Origin: Halorarum halophilum
Lineage (GTDB): Archaea; Halobacteriota; Halobacteria; Halobacteriales; Haloferacaceae
DNA length: 64,000 nucleotides
Direction: 5' to 3'
NCBI RefSeq assembly: GCF_013401515.1
Contig: NZ_CP058530.1
Location: 62,001-126,000 of the forward strand
Under the pieces are notes generated by a model. The model was not told the origin of the DNA, did not search any database, and saw only the letters and a program-made list of their open reading frames with translations. The first letter of the stretch is position 1, and each line of letters starts with the position of its first letter. A program made the translations under genes and the position numbers. This document shows positions 16,954 through 26,342 of this stretch, in pieces.

Positions 16954-17556
16954 TCAGCAGGAGCAGCCGCCCTGGCGGATGAGTTCGCCGATGGCGTACC
17001 CAGTGCCGCACTCGCTGCAGACGACCTGGATGTCGACGAACACCTCGTACTCCCGGTCGGTGATGTCGTCGGAGTTGGCGAGCCCCTCGATCGTCGACTC
17101 CGCGACGACCGACGTCCGCCCCTGGAGCCGCTCCAGCGTCTCGACCTTGCGCTGGACCCGGTCGGCCGAGCGGTCGGGCAGTTCCGCCTCGCGGTACTTC
17201 GTGAGGTAGGTGTGGATCGCCTGGTGGGTGACGAAGTCGTTCCGGACCCGGGGGACGTCGAGGCCGTCCTGTTCGAGTTCGCGGCGCTTGCGCATCCGGT
17301 CCGCCTCCGACACGTCGTCGTCGGTGAGCAGCCGGTAGGTCGTCTCCACGTCGCTCGAGACGGCCGTCCCCCCCGAGTCCTGGATGGCGGCCTCGAGCAC
17401 GCTCCGGTTGAACTCGTCCGCGAGGTCGCGGAGGCTCGTCCGCTCCCCGCCGTCGCCCGTCCAGCTCGCCTCGAGGCGCTCCCCCATGCCGTCGAGGTCG
17501 TACTCGTCGATGACGCGTGCGACCTTGCTGTTCGGTTGGGGGTCGTTCGTGGTCAT
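16954..17556 (-). CDS. rdfA: Rod-determining factor RdfA homologue
   Basis: The 200-aa protein matches the haloarchaeal RdfA pattern: the N-terminal KVARVIDEYDLDGMGERLE block, RTSLRDLADEFNRSVLEAA, THQAIHTYLTKYREAE, and a C-terminal zinc-binding part with CSECGTGY and the ending QGGCSC. In Haloferax volcanii RdfA is needed for rod formation. The start at ATG 17556 follows the conserved N-terminus, and a minus-strand TATA (TTTGTA, 17581-17587) lies about 28 nt upstream. It sits 150 bp ahead of the SMC-related gene on the same strand, matching the known shape locus. Confidence 0.85.
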   Translation of the reverse strand: MTTNDPQPNSKVARVIDEYDLDGMGERLEASWTGDGGERTSLRDLADEFNRSVLEAAIQDSGGTAVSSDVETTYRLLTDDDVSEADRMRKRRELEQDGLDVPRVRNDFVTHQAIHTYLTKYREAELPDRSADRVQRKVETLERLQGRTSVVAESTIEGLANSDDITDREYEVFVDIQVVCSECGTGYAIGELIRQGGCSC

Positions 17557-17939
17557 ACCTCCCCTTCGTCGCTCCCCCGTTACAAAGGAATCGATGTGTC
17601 CGTTAGCGGAGTTGTTCACGGTCCCTGACGGCGCGGCGACGGGATCCCCGGACGTCGATGGGTGGTCAGCGCCCGCGTTGACGCCCGGACGTTCCTCCGA
17701 CTTCGGCGGCCGCGGGGAGTCCTTCTTCGGCGACCTGCACGCGCAGGGGGAGGATATGATTCACGTCCACGTCCGTATGCACGTCCACGTCGAGCGCCGG
17801 CCGGCCGCCCTGGCCGCGCCGGTGGTTCGGGAAGCGCACCCACGCGACCCGATCCCCATTACAGGGGTACCGGTGTAAACATCAAATAAATTATATTAGG
17901 ACGAGTTCCGCTGTCGGAAACGGGACCCGTCCGCGTCGG
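17557..17939. other. Gene-free spacer upstream of rdfA
   Basis: These 383 bp contain the rdfA promoter (TACAAAG at 17581-17587, read on the minus strand as a TATA box) and, at the other end, an AT-rich patch (17877-17900) after the upstream IclR stop. A short tract at 17761-17794 repeats CACGTCCACGTC. No open frame has a haloarchaeal composition. Confidence 0.45.
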
Positions 17940-18755
17940 CTAGCTGAACGTCGGGAACTCGTCCTCCGTCTCCTCCATGTTGACGTTGACCTCGATGACG
18001 TTCGCGGTGTTGACGACGTGCTCGACGAGTTCCTCGTGGTAGTCGGGCTGTTTCATCCGCTTGACGGGTCCGGAGACGCTGATGGAGCCGAGGACGCGGC
18101 CGTGCCGGTTGCGGACCGGCGCGCCGACGGCCTGCAGGCCCTTGATCTCCTCCTCGTCGTTGAGCGCGTACCCCCGCTCGCGCACCGCCTCCAGCTCCTC
18201 GAACAGCGCGTCGGGCTCGGTGATGGTCTCCTCCGTCTTCGCCGGCAGGCCGTAGCGGTCGACGATCCACTCCACGCGCTCGCGGGGGAGGTACGCGAGG
18301 ATGGCCTTCCCCGTCGCCGAGAAGTGGAGGTAGTCGGCCCGCTGGAGCTTGTTCACCTGGTAGCTGCTGCCGACCGCCTTCTCGCCGCTCACCTTGTAGA
18401 GGTTGACGCTGAGGCCGTGCTGTTCGGCCGCGAGGTGGGCGAACTCGCCGGTGTTCTCCGCGAGCGTCTCCAGTTCCGTCTTGCCGATCTGGTACAGCGT
18501 GTTCTGGTTGCGAACGTACTCGCCGACGAGCAGGAACTGGAGGGAGAGCCGGTAGGTGTCGCCCTCCTTGACGACGAACTTCTCCTGCCGGAGCGTGCTC
18601 AGGTAGTTGTACACCACGCTCTTCGAGAGGTCGAGGTGGTTCGCGAGTTCGGTCACCCCCGCGCCGTCGAGCGCCTCCAGCGCCCTGACGACGTCGAACG
18701 CACGGGACACCGTCTCCAGCGTCCGCGGCGAACCTGCCGTGGGTTCCGTTGTCAT
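17940..18755 (-). CDS. IclR-family transcriptional regulator
   Basis: The 271-aa regulator has a winged helix at residues about 15-70 (AGVTELANHLDLSKSVVYNYL) and an IclR ligand domain ending near residue 255 (SATGKAILAYLPRERVEWIV, ITEPDALFEELEAVRERGYAL). It resembles the regulator at 13699 across the whole length but is clearly a different paralogue. It lies upstream of and codirectional with rdfA, and downstream of an M20 hydrolase. Its likely targets are itself, the hydrolase or the peptide-type transporter nearby. A TATA box (TACAAAG, 18777-18783) and an inverted repeat lie just upstream. Confidence 0.9.
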   Translation of the reverse strand: MTTEPTAGSPRTLETVSRAFDVVRALEALDGAGVTELANHLDLSKSVVYNYLSTLRQEKFVVKEGDTYRLSLQFLLVGEYVRNQNTLYQIGKTELETLAENTGEFAHLAAEQHGLSVNLYKVSGEKAVGSSYQVNKLQRADYLHFSATGKAILAYLPRERVEWIVDRYGLPAKTEETITEPDALFEELEAVRERGYALNDEEEIKGLQAVGAPVRNRHGRVLGSISVSGPVKRMKQPDYHEELVEHVVNTANVIEVNVNMEETEDEFPTFS

Positions 18756-19076
18756 GGGGGTGTCTCGCGTGGGCCCTACAAAGGTGTTTGTATTTCGAAC
18801 ACCCGACGTTCCGCCGAATCGGGTCAGAACGCGGACTCCGTACGAACCCGACCGAATCCCGGACCGGGGGCGGGACGCTCATCCGGAGTATTACGGGGGC
18901 TCAGCTCCCGTGATCCCGACCCGTCGATTTCGACCGACGGCGTTCACGTATCGAGAACCCCCGGAATCCGGTCGCACGCCACGCGTCGCCACCGCCTCGG
19001 CAGTCGTCGTCGGGAGCGCCGCGGCCATTCGGGGCTCACGCTACGTGAACGCTGGACGGTGGGGGGAGGAGTCGTG
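18756..19076. other. Gene-free spacer upstream of the second IclR gene
   Basis: These 321 bp hold the IclR promoter with its inverted repeat and no credible gene. Confidence 0.45.
18783..18803. promoter_or_regulatory. Candidate operator next to the IclR TATA box
   Basis: GGTGTT (18783-18788) and AACACC (18798-18803) form a perfect inverted repeat with a 9-nt centre. It abuts the upstream side of the TATA element (18777-18783), where it would overlap the BRE, so binding there could repress or recruit. Autoregulation by the IclR protein is the simplest reading. Confidence 0.45.
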
Positions 19077-20324
19077 CTACTCGGCGGCGACGTCGGCGAT
19101 GGTGCCGGCGAGCACGCGCGTCACGGCGGCGCAGTCCGCCCAGTCGGTCCACTCGCGGGGGTTGTGCGAGACGCCGTCCACGGACGGGGCGAACAGCAGC
19201 GCGGCGTCGGTGACGCCGGCGACGTGCATCGTGTCGTGGCCGGCGCCCGAGTGGAGTTCGAGCGTCTCGATCACGGCCGCGTCGCCGGCGGCGTGGAGCG
19301 CGTCCCGGAGCCTCGCGCTCATGTCGACGGGTCGGCGGTCCCAGGCGTGGTCGAACGTCGTCGTCACCGGGCGCTCTGCCTCCAGCCGCACGAGGCTCTC
19401 CCGGGCGGCCTCGATGACGGACTCGATCGAACCGTACGCCACGTCGCGCACGTCGACGGTCAGGTCGACCGATCCCGGGATGACGTTCGGGGCGTTGGGC
19501 GACACCGACAGTTTGCCGACCGTGGCGACGGCCGTGTCGGGGACGTCGGGCCGCTCGTCGGTCGCGCGCTCCACGTCGAGCACGAACTCGCTGGCGGCCG
19601 CCAGCGCGTCCGCCCGGTCGGCCATCGAGGTGGAGCCGGCGTGGTTCGCCTCGCCCTCGATCCCGACGGCGCACCGCGAGAGGCCGACGATGCTCGAGAC
19701 GACGCCGGCGGGGACGCCCGCGTCGACGAGGCGCTCGGACTGCTCGACGTGGATCTCCAGCCACGCGTCCCACTCGCTGGCGTCGACTGCGCCCTCGCCC
19801 CGGTAGCCGATGTCGGCGAGCGCGTCGCCCAGCGGGATGCCGTCGTCGTCCTCGATGGCGAGCGCCTCCGCGACGGACATGTCGCCGACGGCGACGCCGG
19901 AGCCGACGAGGCCGCCGCCGAACCGCTGCCCCTCCTCCTCGGTGAACGAGACGACCTCGACCGGGCGGGCCGGTTCGACGTCGGCGTCCTGGAGGGTCCG
20001 GACGGCCTCCAGCGCGGCGTAGACGCCGAGCGGGCCGTCGAAGATGCCGCCCTCGGGGACGGAGTCGAGGTGGCTCCCGCTCGCCACCGGCGCGGCGTCG
20101 GGGTCGGCGCTCGCGGGACACCACCGCCCGACGACGTTGCCCACCTCGTCGACGCGGACGGTCAGGCCGGCGTCGCGCAACCGTTCACAGAGGAACTCCC
20201 GCGCCCGCCGGTCCGCCTCGGTTCCCGTCAGTACCGTCCGCCCGCGACCCGTCTCCGCCGGAACGGCCCCGAACTCGGCGTTCGCCTCGAGGTCGCTCCT
20301 GAGTCGCTGCTGGTTGACGTCCAT
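19077..20324 (-). CDS. M20-family Zn-dependent amidohydrolase (carbamoylase/allantoate amidohydrolase type)
   Basis: The 415-aa enzyme has the binuclear zinc pattern of the hydantoinase/carbamoylase group: GSHLDSVPEGG, Asp in GIFDGPLG, the Glu pair FTEEEGQRFG, and His in ANHAGSTSMADR and HSGAGHDTMH. Family members hydrolyse N-carbamoyl amino acids, allantoate or ureidoglycine. The start at ATG 20324 matches the family N-terminus. It is divergent from the peptide-type transporter at 20501, so the transporter may bring in its substrate. The exact substrate cannot be read from sequence. Confidence 0.87.
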   Translation of the reverse strand: MDVNQQRLRSDLEANAEFGAVPAETGRGRTVLTGTEADRRAREFLCERLRDAGLTVRVDEVGNVVGRWCPASADPDAAPVASGSHLDSVPEGGIFDGPLGVYAALEAVRTLQDADVEPARPVEVVSFTEEEGQRFGGGLVGSGVAVGDMSVAEALAIEDDDGIPLGDALADIGYRGEGAVDASEWDAWLEIHVEQSERLVDAGVPAGVVSSIVGLSRCAVGIEGEANHAGSTSMADRADALAAASEFVLDVERATDERPDVPDTAVATVGKLSVSPNAPNVIPGSVDLTVDVRDVAYGSIESVIEAARESLVRLEAERPVTTTFDHAWDRRPVDMSARLRDALHAAGDAAVIETLELHSGAGHDTMHVAGVTDAALLFAPSVDGVSHNPREWTDWADCAAVTRVLAGTIADVAAE

Positions 20325-20468
20325 GGTCGATAGTGGCCGAGTCGTGGCTCTCCCTATTTCACTGTTTACCAACGTGCGGGATTCCTGGCGTGTTCGTCCC
20401 CGTCGGTGACGACCACGAGCGTTCCGGGCGCGCCGACCGACCGTGTACGGACCCCAATGAACACAACA

Positions 20469-20473
20469 TTTAT
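20469..20473 (+). promoter_or_regulatory. TATA box of the peptide-type transporter operon
   Basis: TTTAT (within ACATTTATGAC) is centred 30 nt before the ATG at 20501, consistent with a leaderless transcript. Confidence 0.55.
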
Positions 20474-20500
20474 GACTGATTGGCGGAACTGGAGCCGTGT

Positions 20501-22171
20501 ATGCAAGACCCTAGCAAGGGGGACGACTCCCCGAACAGCGACGCAGTTCCGCTCGGCCGCAGGGCGGGTCGCCGCGCCTTCCTCAGCGCGGTCGGCGTGA
20601 CCGGCGCGACGGCGCTCGCCGGCTGTTCCGGCGGGAACGGCGGTAATGGCGGAAACGGTGGAGATGGTGGGAACGGCGGCAACGGCGGGTCGGGGGACAC
20701 CGACACCCCGGCGATGGGCAACGCCCAGGTCGGCGGGACCCTCCAGTGGGGCGGCGCGGTCCCGGTCCAGGGGCTCGACCCGCACGTCGACACCTCGGCC
20801 GCGTCCAAGCGCGTCCTCGAGAACATCTACGAGGAGCTGGTGATGCTCCAGGACGACTACTCGATCGAGCCGCACCTCGCGAAGACGCTCGAACAGTCCG
20901 AGGACAACACGCTCCTGTCGATGGAGCTCCGCGAGGACGTCACGTTCCACGACGGCTCCGAGATGACCTCCGAGGACGTGCTCGCCACCTACGAGCGCGT
21001 GCAGAACGGCGACTTCCTCGCCACGGGTTTCTTCGAGTACGTCGAGGAGCTCCGGGCGCCGGACGACTACACGTTCGAGATCCAGCTCACCCAGCCGTTC
21101 GCGCCGTTCATCGCCAAGATGGCGACGGCGGAACTCGCCATCATGCCGGCCGAGAACACGTCGAAGGACATGGTGGAGGAACCGATCGGCACGGGCCCCT
21201 ACCAGTTCGAGAGCCGCGAGATCGAGACGTCGTTCACGATGACGCGCTACGAGGACTACTGGGGCGCCAGCGACGAGGACGGCCCGTTCATCGACACGAT
21301 CGTCAAGAGCGAGGTCCCCGACCCGAGCGTCCGCCTCCAGTCGTTCACGGCGGGCGAGTACGACTTCATCAACGGCATCGCCCCGAAGGACGCCTCGCGG
21401 GTGCAGCAGGACTCCAGCGTCCGGTTCGAGACGCAGTTCCCCAAGTCGCTCGTCTACATGGGGCTGAACTGCGACCAGGCTCCGTTCGACAACAAGGATG
21501 CACGACTGGCGCTCGATTTCGCGATCGACAAGGAGCAGGTGGCGGAGGCGGCGCTGTACGGCACCGGCCGGACGACCGCGTCGCCGGCCGCGCCCGATAG
21601 CCCGTACGTCCACCCGGACATCGGACCCCGACCGCGCGACCTCGACAAGGCCCAGGAGCACCTCGACGCCGCCGGCCTGTCGGACGGCTACTCGGCGACG
21701 TTCAAGATCCCGCAGTCGTACCCGACGCAGGTGCAGGGCGCCGAGGTCATCGCCGACCACGCCTCGGAGGTCGGCATCGAGCTCGACATCCAGCAGATCA
21801 CCTGGAGCTCGTGGCTCTCGGACGTGTACACGAACCGCGACTTCCAGGCGACGACGAGTTCGTACCTCGCGCTCTGGTACCCCGACGTGTCGTTCTACAA
21901 GTTCCTCCACCCGGACGGGGCGTTCTTCTTCACCGGCTGGACGAACGACGAGTACAACTCGCTGGTCGAGGAGGCCCGCTCCATCTACGACGAGAACGAG
22001 CGGGCGGACCGCTACCACCGGGCGACCGAGATCCTCCACGAGGAGCGGGCGGGCCACCTGCTGCTCTGGTGGCAGCCGAGCCTCTACGCGGCCCAGTCCG
22101 CGTACAAGGGGGAGATGGGCGCCCCCGACGGCTCCACGCTACAGTTCCGTGACAACTGGCTCGACCGCTAA
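20501..22171 (+). CDS. Peptide/nickel-type ABC transporter substrate-binding lipoprotein (SBP family 5)
   Basis: The 556-aa receptor has a Tat motif (GRRAGRRAFLSAVG), a lipobox ending LAGC near residue 43, and a Gly/Asn-rich linker before the binding domain (VQGLDPHVDTSA, LREDVTFHDGSEMTSEDVLATYER). Family 5 proteins bind oligopeptides, nickel, glutathione or other compounds. The start at 20501 is supported by the TATA box and lies seven codons inside a longer frame. It leads a tight operon with two permeases and a fused ATPase; the divergent M20 amidohydrolase hints at an amide or carbamoyl substrate. Confidence 0.92.
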   Translation: MQDPSKGDDSPNSDAVPLGRRAGRRAFLSAVGVTGATALAGCSGGNGGNGGNGGDGGNGGNGGSGDTDTPAMGNAQVGGTLQWGGAVPVQGLDPHVDTSAASKRVLENIYEELVMLQDDYSIEPHLAKTLEQSEDNTLLSMELREDVTFHDGSEMTSEDVLATYERVQNGDFLATGFFEYVEELRAPDDYTFEIQLTQPFAPFIAKMATAELAIMPAENTSKDMVEEPIGTGPYQFESREIETSFTMTRYEDYWGASDEDGPFIDTIVKSEVPDPSVRLQSFTAGEYDFINGIAPKDASRVQQDSSVRFETQFPKSLVYMGLNCDQAPFDNKDARLALDFAIDKEQVAEAALYGTGRTTASPAAPDSPYVHPDIGPRPRDLDKAQEHLDAAGLSDGYSATFKIPQSYPTQVQGAEVIADHASEVGIELDIQQITWSSWLSDVYTNRDFQATTSSYLALWYPDVSFYKFLHPDGAFFFTGWTNDEYNSLVEEARSIYDENERADRYHRATEILHEERAGHLLLWWQPSLYAAQSAYKGEMGAPDGSTLQFRDNWLDR

Positions 22172-22183
22172 CTCCCCCGAGTA

Positions 22184-23143
22184 ATGTCGATGTACAACTA
22201 CGTGTTCCGCCGCGCGGGGTTCATGGCCGTGACGCTGCTGTTCGTCACGCTCATCGCCTTCGCCGTCACCGCCGTCCTGCCGGGCGACGTCGCGCTGCTC
22301 ATCCTCGGCCCCAACGCGAACGAGTCGTCGCTCGAGGCGCTCCGCGCCCAGCTGGGGCTGAACCAGCCGCTGCACGTCCAGTACATCAGCTGGGTCGCCG
22401 GGCTGCTCCAGGGGGACATGGGCACCTCGCTGCGCTTCGGCGAGCCGGTCGCCGCGCTCATCGCCGAGCGCCTGCCACGCTCGCTGCTGCTCGCGGTCTC
22501 CGCGACGCTCGTCGCGGTCGCGCTCTCGATCCCCCTCGGCGTGTACGCCGCGATCAACCGGGACGACGCGCCCGACGTGGCGGCGTCGATGTTCGCGTTC
22601 GTCGGCATCTCGATGCCCATCTTCCTGTGGGGGCTCGTGTTCATCCTCGTGTTCGCGGTCTGGTTCGACGTCCTCCCGACCGGCGGCTACGTCGCGCCGA
22701 GCGAGGACCCGATCGGGACGCTGACCCACCTCGTGCTCCCGGCGGGCGCGATGGGGTTCGCGCTCACCGCCTACATCATGCGGATGACCCGGTCGTCGAT
22801 GCTCGAGGTGCTGAGCGAGGAGTACATCAACCTCGCCCGCGCCAAGGGGATGAGCCAGCGGGTCGTCGTGCTCCGGCACGCGCTCAAGAACGCCGTCATC
22901 CCGGTCATCACGGTCATCGCGTTCCAGTTCAGCTACGCCTTCGGCGGGGTCGTCGTCCTCGAGGAGGTGTTCTTCTGGCCCGGCATCGGCCGGCTGACGC
23001 TCACGGCCATCCAGAGCCGGGACATCCCCCTCATCCAGGGGTGCATCATCGTCGTCGCACTGATATACATGTTCTCGAACTTCGCAGCCGACCTGTTGTA
23101 CGCCTACTTCGACCCGCGCATCCGCTACGGGGGTGAGGAGTGA
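22184..23143 (+). CDS. Peptide-type ABC transporter permease (DppB-like)
   Basis: The 319-aa permease has six membrane segments. The N-terminal half shows FAVTAVLPGDVA and LRAQLGLNQPLHVQYISW, and the EAA loop reads YINLARAKGMSQRVVVLRHALKNA near residue 205, all typical of DppB/OppB. It starts 12 nt after the receptor gene and overlaps the next permease by 4 nt (stop within GTGATGG), so it belongs to one mRNA. Confidence 0.93.
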   Translation: MSMYNYVFRRAGFMAVTLLFVTLIAFAVTAVLPGDVALLILGPNANESSLEALRAQLGLNQPLHVQYISWVAGLLQGDMGTSLRFGEPVAALIAERLPRSLLLAVSATLVAVALSIPLGVYAAINRDDAPDVAASMFAFVGISMPIFLWGLVFILVFAVWFDVLPTGGYVAPSEDPIGTLTHLVLPAGAMGFALTAYIMRMTRSSMLEVLSEEYINLARAKGMSQRVVVLRHALKNAVIPVITVIAFQFSYAFGGVVVLEEVFFWPGIGRLTLTAIQSRDIPLIQGCIIVVALIYMFSNFAADLLYAYFDPRIRYGGEE

Positions 23144-24081
23144 TGGCGGCCGAACGGGAGGACGCGACCCGCGAAGGGGTCGGGATCAGCGGGGCGCAGC
23201 GCGAGCGCCTCGCCCGGTTCGCCCGTCGGTTCCGGCGGAACACGAAGGCGATGCTCGGGCTGACGATCGTCGTCTCGCTCGTGTTCGTCGCCATCTTCGC
23301 GCGGCCGATCGTCGTCGAGGGCTTCACGGTGCAGCCGTTCTCGCTGGCGCCGCACCCGGTCGCGGAGACGAACATCCCGGACCGCACGCAGGCGCCGTCG
23401 CTCGCCCACCCGTTCGGCACCGACGACCTCGGCCGCGACGTGTTCAGCCGGGTCGTCGTGGGGAGCCGCATCTCGCTGAAGGTCGGCTTCGGCGCCATCT
23501 CGGTGGCGCTCGCCGTCGGGGCGACCATCGGCGTCGTCGCGGGCTACGTCGGCGGGCTGACCGACGAGCTCCTGATGCGATTGATGGATGCCGCGATGGC
23601 GTTCCCGCCGGTGCTGCTCGCGCTCACCCTGCTGGTCGTGCTGGGACCGGAGCTCAACAACGTGATCATCGCGCTGGCGTTCGTCTACACGCCGTTCATC
23701 GCCCGCGTCTCCCGGAGCGCGGCGCTCGCCGAGCGCAACGAGGCCTACGTCGAGGCGGCCGTCGCCCGGGGGGAGTCCGGCCCCCGCATCGTGTTCGGCG
23801 AGGTGTTCCCGAACTGCACCGCGCCGATGCTCGTCCAGGGGTCGCTCAACGTGTCGTTCGCCATCCTGGCGGAGGCGAGCCTCTCGTTCCTGGGGCTCGG
23901 CGCCCAGCCCCCGCGCCCGTCGTGGGGACTGATGATCAACACCGGTCGCGGGTTCATGGAGACCGCGCCGTGGATGCTGCTGTTCCCGGCGCTCGCCATC
24001 GGCATCGCCGTCATCGGCTTCAACATGCTCGGGGACGGGCTCCGCGACGTGCTCGACCCCAAGGTGGAGGCGATCGAATGA
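23140..24081 (+). CDS. Peptide-type ABC transporter permease (DppC-like)
   Basis: The 313-aa protein has an N-terminal cytoplasmic stretch, six membrane segments, the DppC hallmark HPFGTDDLGRDVFSRVV near residue 88, and an EAA loop (NEAYVEAAVARGESGPRIVFGEV). It pairs with the preceding permease. The last bases overlap the ATPase gene start by 4 nt (ATGA). Confidence 0.93.
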   Translation: MMAAEREDATREGVGISGAQRERLARFARRFRRNTKAMLGLTIVVSLVFVAIFARPIVVEGFTVQPFSLAPHPVAETNIPDRTQAPSLAHPFGTDDLGRDVFSRVVVGSRISLKVGFGAISVALAVGATIGVVAGYVGGLTDELLMRLMDAAMAFPPVLLALTLLVVLGPELNNVIIALAFVYTPFIARVSRSAALAERNEAYVEAAVARGESGPRIVFGEVFPNCTAPMLVQGSLNVSFAILAEASLSFLGLGAQPPRPSWGLMINTGRGFMETAPWMLLFPALAIGIAVIGFNMLGDGLRDVLDPKVEAIE

Positions 24082-26297
24082 ACGGAACCGACCCCGTCGG
24101 CCCCGCCGGCCGCGACGGTCGACGGACCGACGTCGCGGGGACCGACGCCGCGGGGACCGACGCCGCGGTGAACGGGGACGACGCGGCCGACGGGCCGCTG
24201 CTCGACGTGCGCGACCTCCGCACGGAGTTCCGCACCGAGTCCGGCTCGGTCGTCGCCACGAACGACGTGTCGTTCATCCTCGACCGCGGGGAGACGATGG
24301 GCCTGGTCGGCGAGTCCGGCGCCGGCAAGTCCGTCACCGCCCGGTCGATCATGCGGCTCATCGACGCGCCGGGCGAGATCACCGGCGGCGAGGTCGTCTT
24401 CGACGGCGAGGACCTCCTCGCGAAGTCCGAACGCGGGATGCGCGACGTCCGAGGGAACCGGATCGCGATGATCCCCCAGGACCCCATGTCGTCGCTCAAC
24501 CCGGTGATGACCGTCGGCGAGCAGATCGCCGAGACCGTCCGCCGGCACCAGGGCGTCTCGAAGCGGACGGCCCGCGAGCAGGCCGTCGAGGCGATGGACC
24601 GGGTGGGCATCCCGGACGCCGCCGAGCGCGTCGACGACTACCCGCACGAGTTCTCCGGCGGGATGCGCCAGCGCGTCCTCGTCGCCATCGGCTTCTCCTG
24701 CGAACCCGACCTGATCATCGCGGACGAGCCGACGACCGCGCTCGACGTGACGACGCAGGCGACGATCCTCGACCTGCTCAACGACCTGCAGGAGCGCGAG
24801 GGGACGGCGGTGCTGATGATCACGCACAACCTCGGCGTCGTCGCGGAGACGTGCGACCACGTCGGCGTGATGTACGCCGGCAACCTCGTCGAGACGGCGC
24901 CGCTCGTGGAGCTGTTCGACCGGCCGCGGCACCCGTACACCCGGGGGCTCATCGACTCCATCCCTGAGGTCGAGGCCGCCTACGACGAGCTCCCGACGCT
25001 CGACGGCTCGATGCCCGACCTCGCCGATCTGCCGTCGGGCTGCAACTTCGCCCCACGGTGTCCCCACGCCACGGAGGACTGCCGCGAGGGCGGCGACCCG
25101 CCGCTGGACCGGATCGGCGACTCGCCGTCGCGGGCCGCCTGCATCCACGCCGAGGAGCTCGACCTCTCCGAGAGCGCGACCCCCGAATCGGGCGGCGGCC
25201 GGGCCGCCGTCGACCGGAGCGGGGAGCCGCTGTTCGAGGTGCGGAACCTGAAGAAGCACTTCCCGGCCGGCGACGGCGCGTTCGGCAACCTCCACTTCGC
25301 CCGGGGGGACGGCGTGCTGCCGAGGGTCGAGCGTCGGTACGTGAAGGCCGTCGACGGCATCAGCTTCGACGTGTACCCCGGCGAGACGGTCGGGCTCGTC
25401 GGCGAGTCGGGCTGCGGGAAGTCGACCGTCGCGCGGACCGCCCTGCGGCTCCTCGAACCGACGGACGGCGAGGTGTACTTCGAGGGACAGCCGCTCCACG
25501 AGCTCGATTCCTCGGAGGTCCGGAGCCTCCGCCGCGAGATGCAGATGATCTTCCAGGACCCGGGGAGCTCGCTGAACCCGCGCAAGACCGTCGGCCGCAT
25601 CGTCGGCCGCGCGATGGAGAAACACGGCATCGCGACGGGCGGGGAGAAGCGCCGCCGCGTCGGGGAACTGCTCGAACGCGTCGGGCTCTCGGCCGAGGCC
25701 GCGTCGAAGTACCCCCACGAGTTCTCGGGCGGCCAGCAGCAGCGGGTCGCCATCGCCCACGCGCTGGCGGTCGAGCCGAAGCTCATCGTCTGCGACGAGC
25801 CGGTGTCCGCGCTGGACGTCTCGGTGCAGGCGCAGATCCTCAACCTCCTGAACGACATCCAGGCGGAGCGGGGGCTGGCGTACCTGTTCATCTCGCACAA
25901 CATCGGCGTCGTCCGGCACGCCTGCGACCGCGTCGCCGTGATGTACCTGGGGAGGATCGCCGAGTTCGGCACGGTCGACCAGGTGTTCTCGGCGCCGTTC
26001 CACCCGTACACCGAGAGCCTGCTGTCGGCGGTGCCGACCGCCGACCCGCACCGGCGGGCCGACCGCATCCTGCTCGAGGGGACCGTCCCCTCGCCTATCG
26101 ACCCGCCGTCGGGCTGTCCGTTCCGGACGCGCTGCCCGAAGAAGATCGGCGAGGTCTGCGAGACGGACGTCCCCGCGCTGGAGGACGTGGGCGACGGCCA
26201 CCACATCTCCTGTCACCTCTCGGTCGAGGAGATGAGCGGGCGCGAGTCCTTCGTCCGGACGGAACCGACGGACGCGGGCGTGGCGGATTCGGACTGA
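24078..26297 (+). CDS. Fused peptide-type ABC transporter ATPase (DppD-DppF fusion)
   Basis: At about 739 aa the protein holds two complete ABC ATPase domains. The first has Walker A GESGAGKS and signature FSGGMRQRV; the second has GESGCGKS and FSGGQQQRV. Each is followed by the Cys-rich oligopeptide-transporter tail (CNFAPRCPH...C and CPFRTRCPKK...C). Bacterial systems usually encode the two halves as separate genes. An open frame extends upstream inside the permease gene, but the ATG at 24078 sits exactly at the operon junction and is preferred. A 35-residue Asp/Ala/Gly-rich leader precedes domain one. Confidence 0.93.
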   Translation: MNGTDPVGPAGRDGRRTDVAGTDAAGTDAAVNGDDAADGPLLDVRDLRTEFRTESGSVVATNDVSFILDRGETMGLVGESGAGKSVTARSIMRLIDAPGEITGGEVVFDGEDLLAKSERGMRDVRGNRIAMIPQDPMSSLNPVMTVGEQIAETVRRHQGVSKRTAREQAVEAMDRVGIPDAAERVDDYPHEFSGGMRQRVLVAIGFSCEPDLIIADEPTTALDVTTQATILDLLNDLQEREGTAVLMITHNLGVVAETCDHVGVMYAGNLVETAPLVELFDRPRHPYTRGLIDSIPEVEAAYDELPTLDGSMPDLADLPSGCNFAPRCPHATEDCREGGDPPLDRIGDSPSRAACIHAEELDLSESATPESGGGRAAVDRSGEPLFEVRNLKKHFPAGDGAFGNLHFARGDGVLPRVERRYVKAVDGISFDVYPGETVGLVGESGCGKSTVARTALRLLEPTDGEVYFEGQPLHELDSSEVRSLRREMQMIFQDPGSSLNPRKTVGRIVGRAMEKHGIATGGEKRRRVGELLERVGLSAEAASKYPHEFSGGQQQRVAIAHALAVEPKLIVCDEPVSALDVSVQAQILNLLNDIQAERGLAYLFISHNIGVVRHACDRVAVMYLGRIAEFGTVDQVFSAPFHPYTESLLSAVPTADPHRRADRILLEGTVPSPIDPPSGCPFRTRCPKKIGEVCETDVPALEDVGDGHHISCHLSVEEMSGRESFVRTEPTDAGVADSD

Positions 26298-26342
26298 GGA
26301 CCGCCTCGGAACCGATTTTTCGCCCAGTCGGATCGAGTCGTC

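Noticed and set aside
17616-17878. Short frames in the rdfA upstream spacer, including one rich in alternating Asp-Val
   Set aside because: They come from the CACGTC repeat tract, lack a start signal and do not match any family.
20366-22057. 563-codon minus-strand frame opposite the SBP family 5 receptor
   Set aside because: Arg/Val-rich shadow; the plus strand has Tat signal, lipobox and receptor motifs.
23745-26216. 823-codon minus-strand frame opposite the fused ATPase
   Set aside because: Antisense of two ABC domains; no independent motifs.
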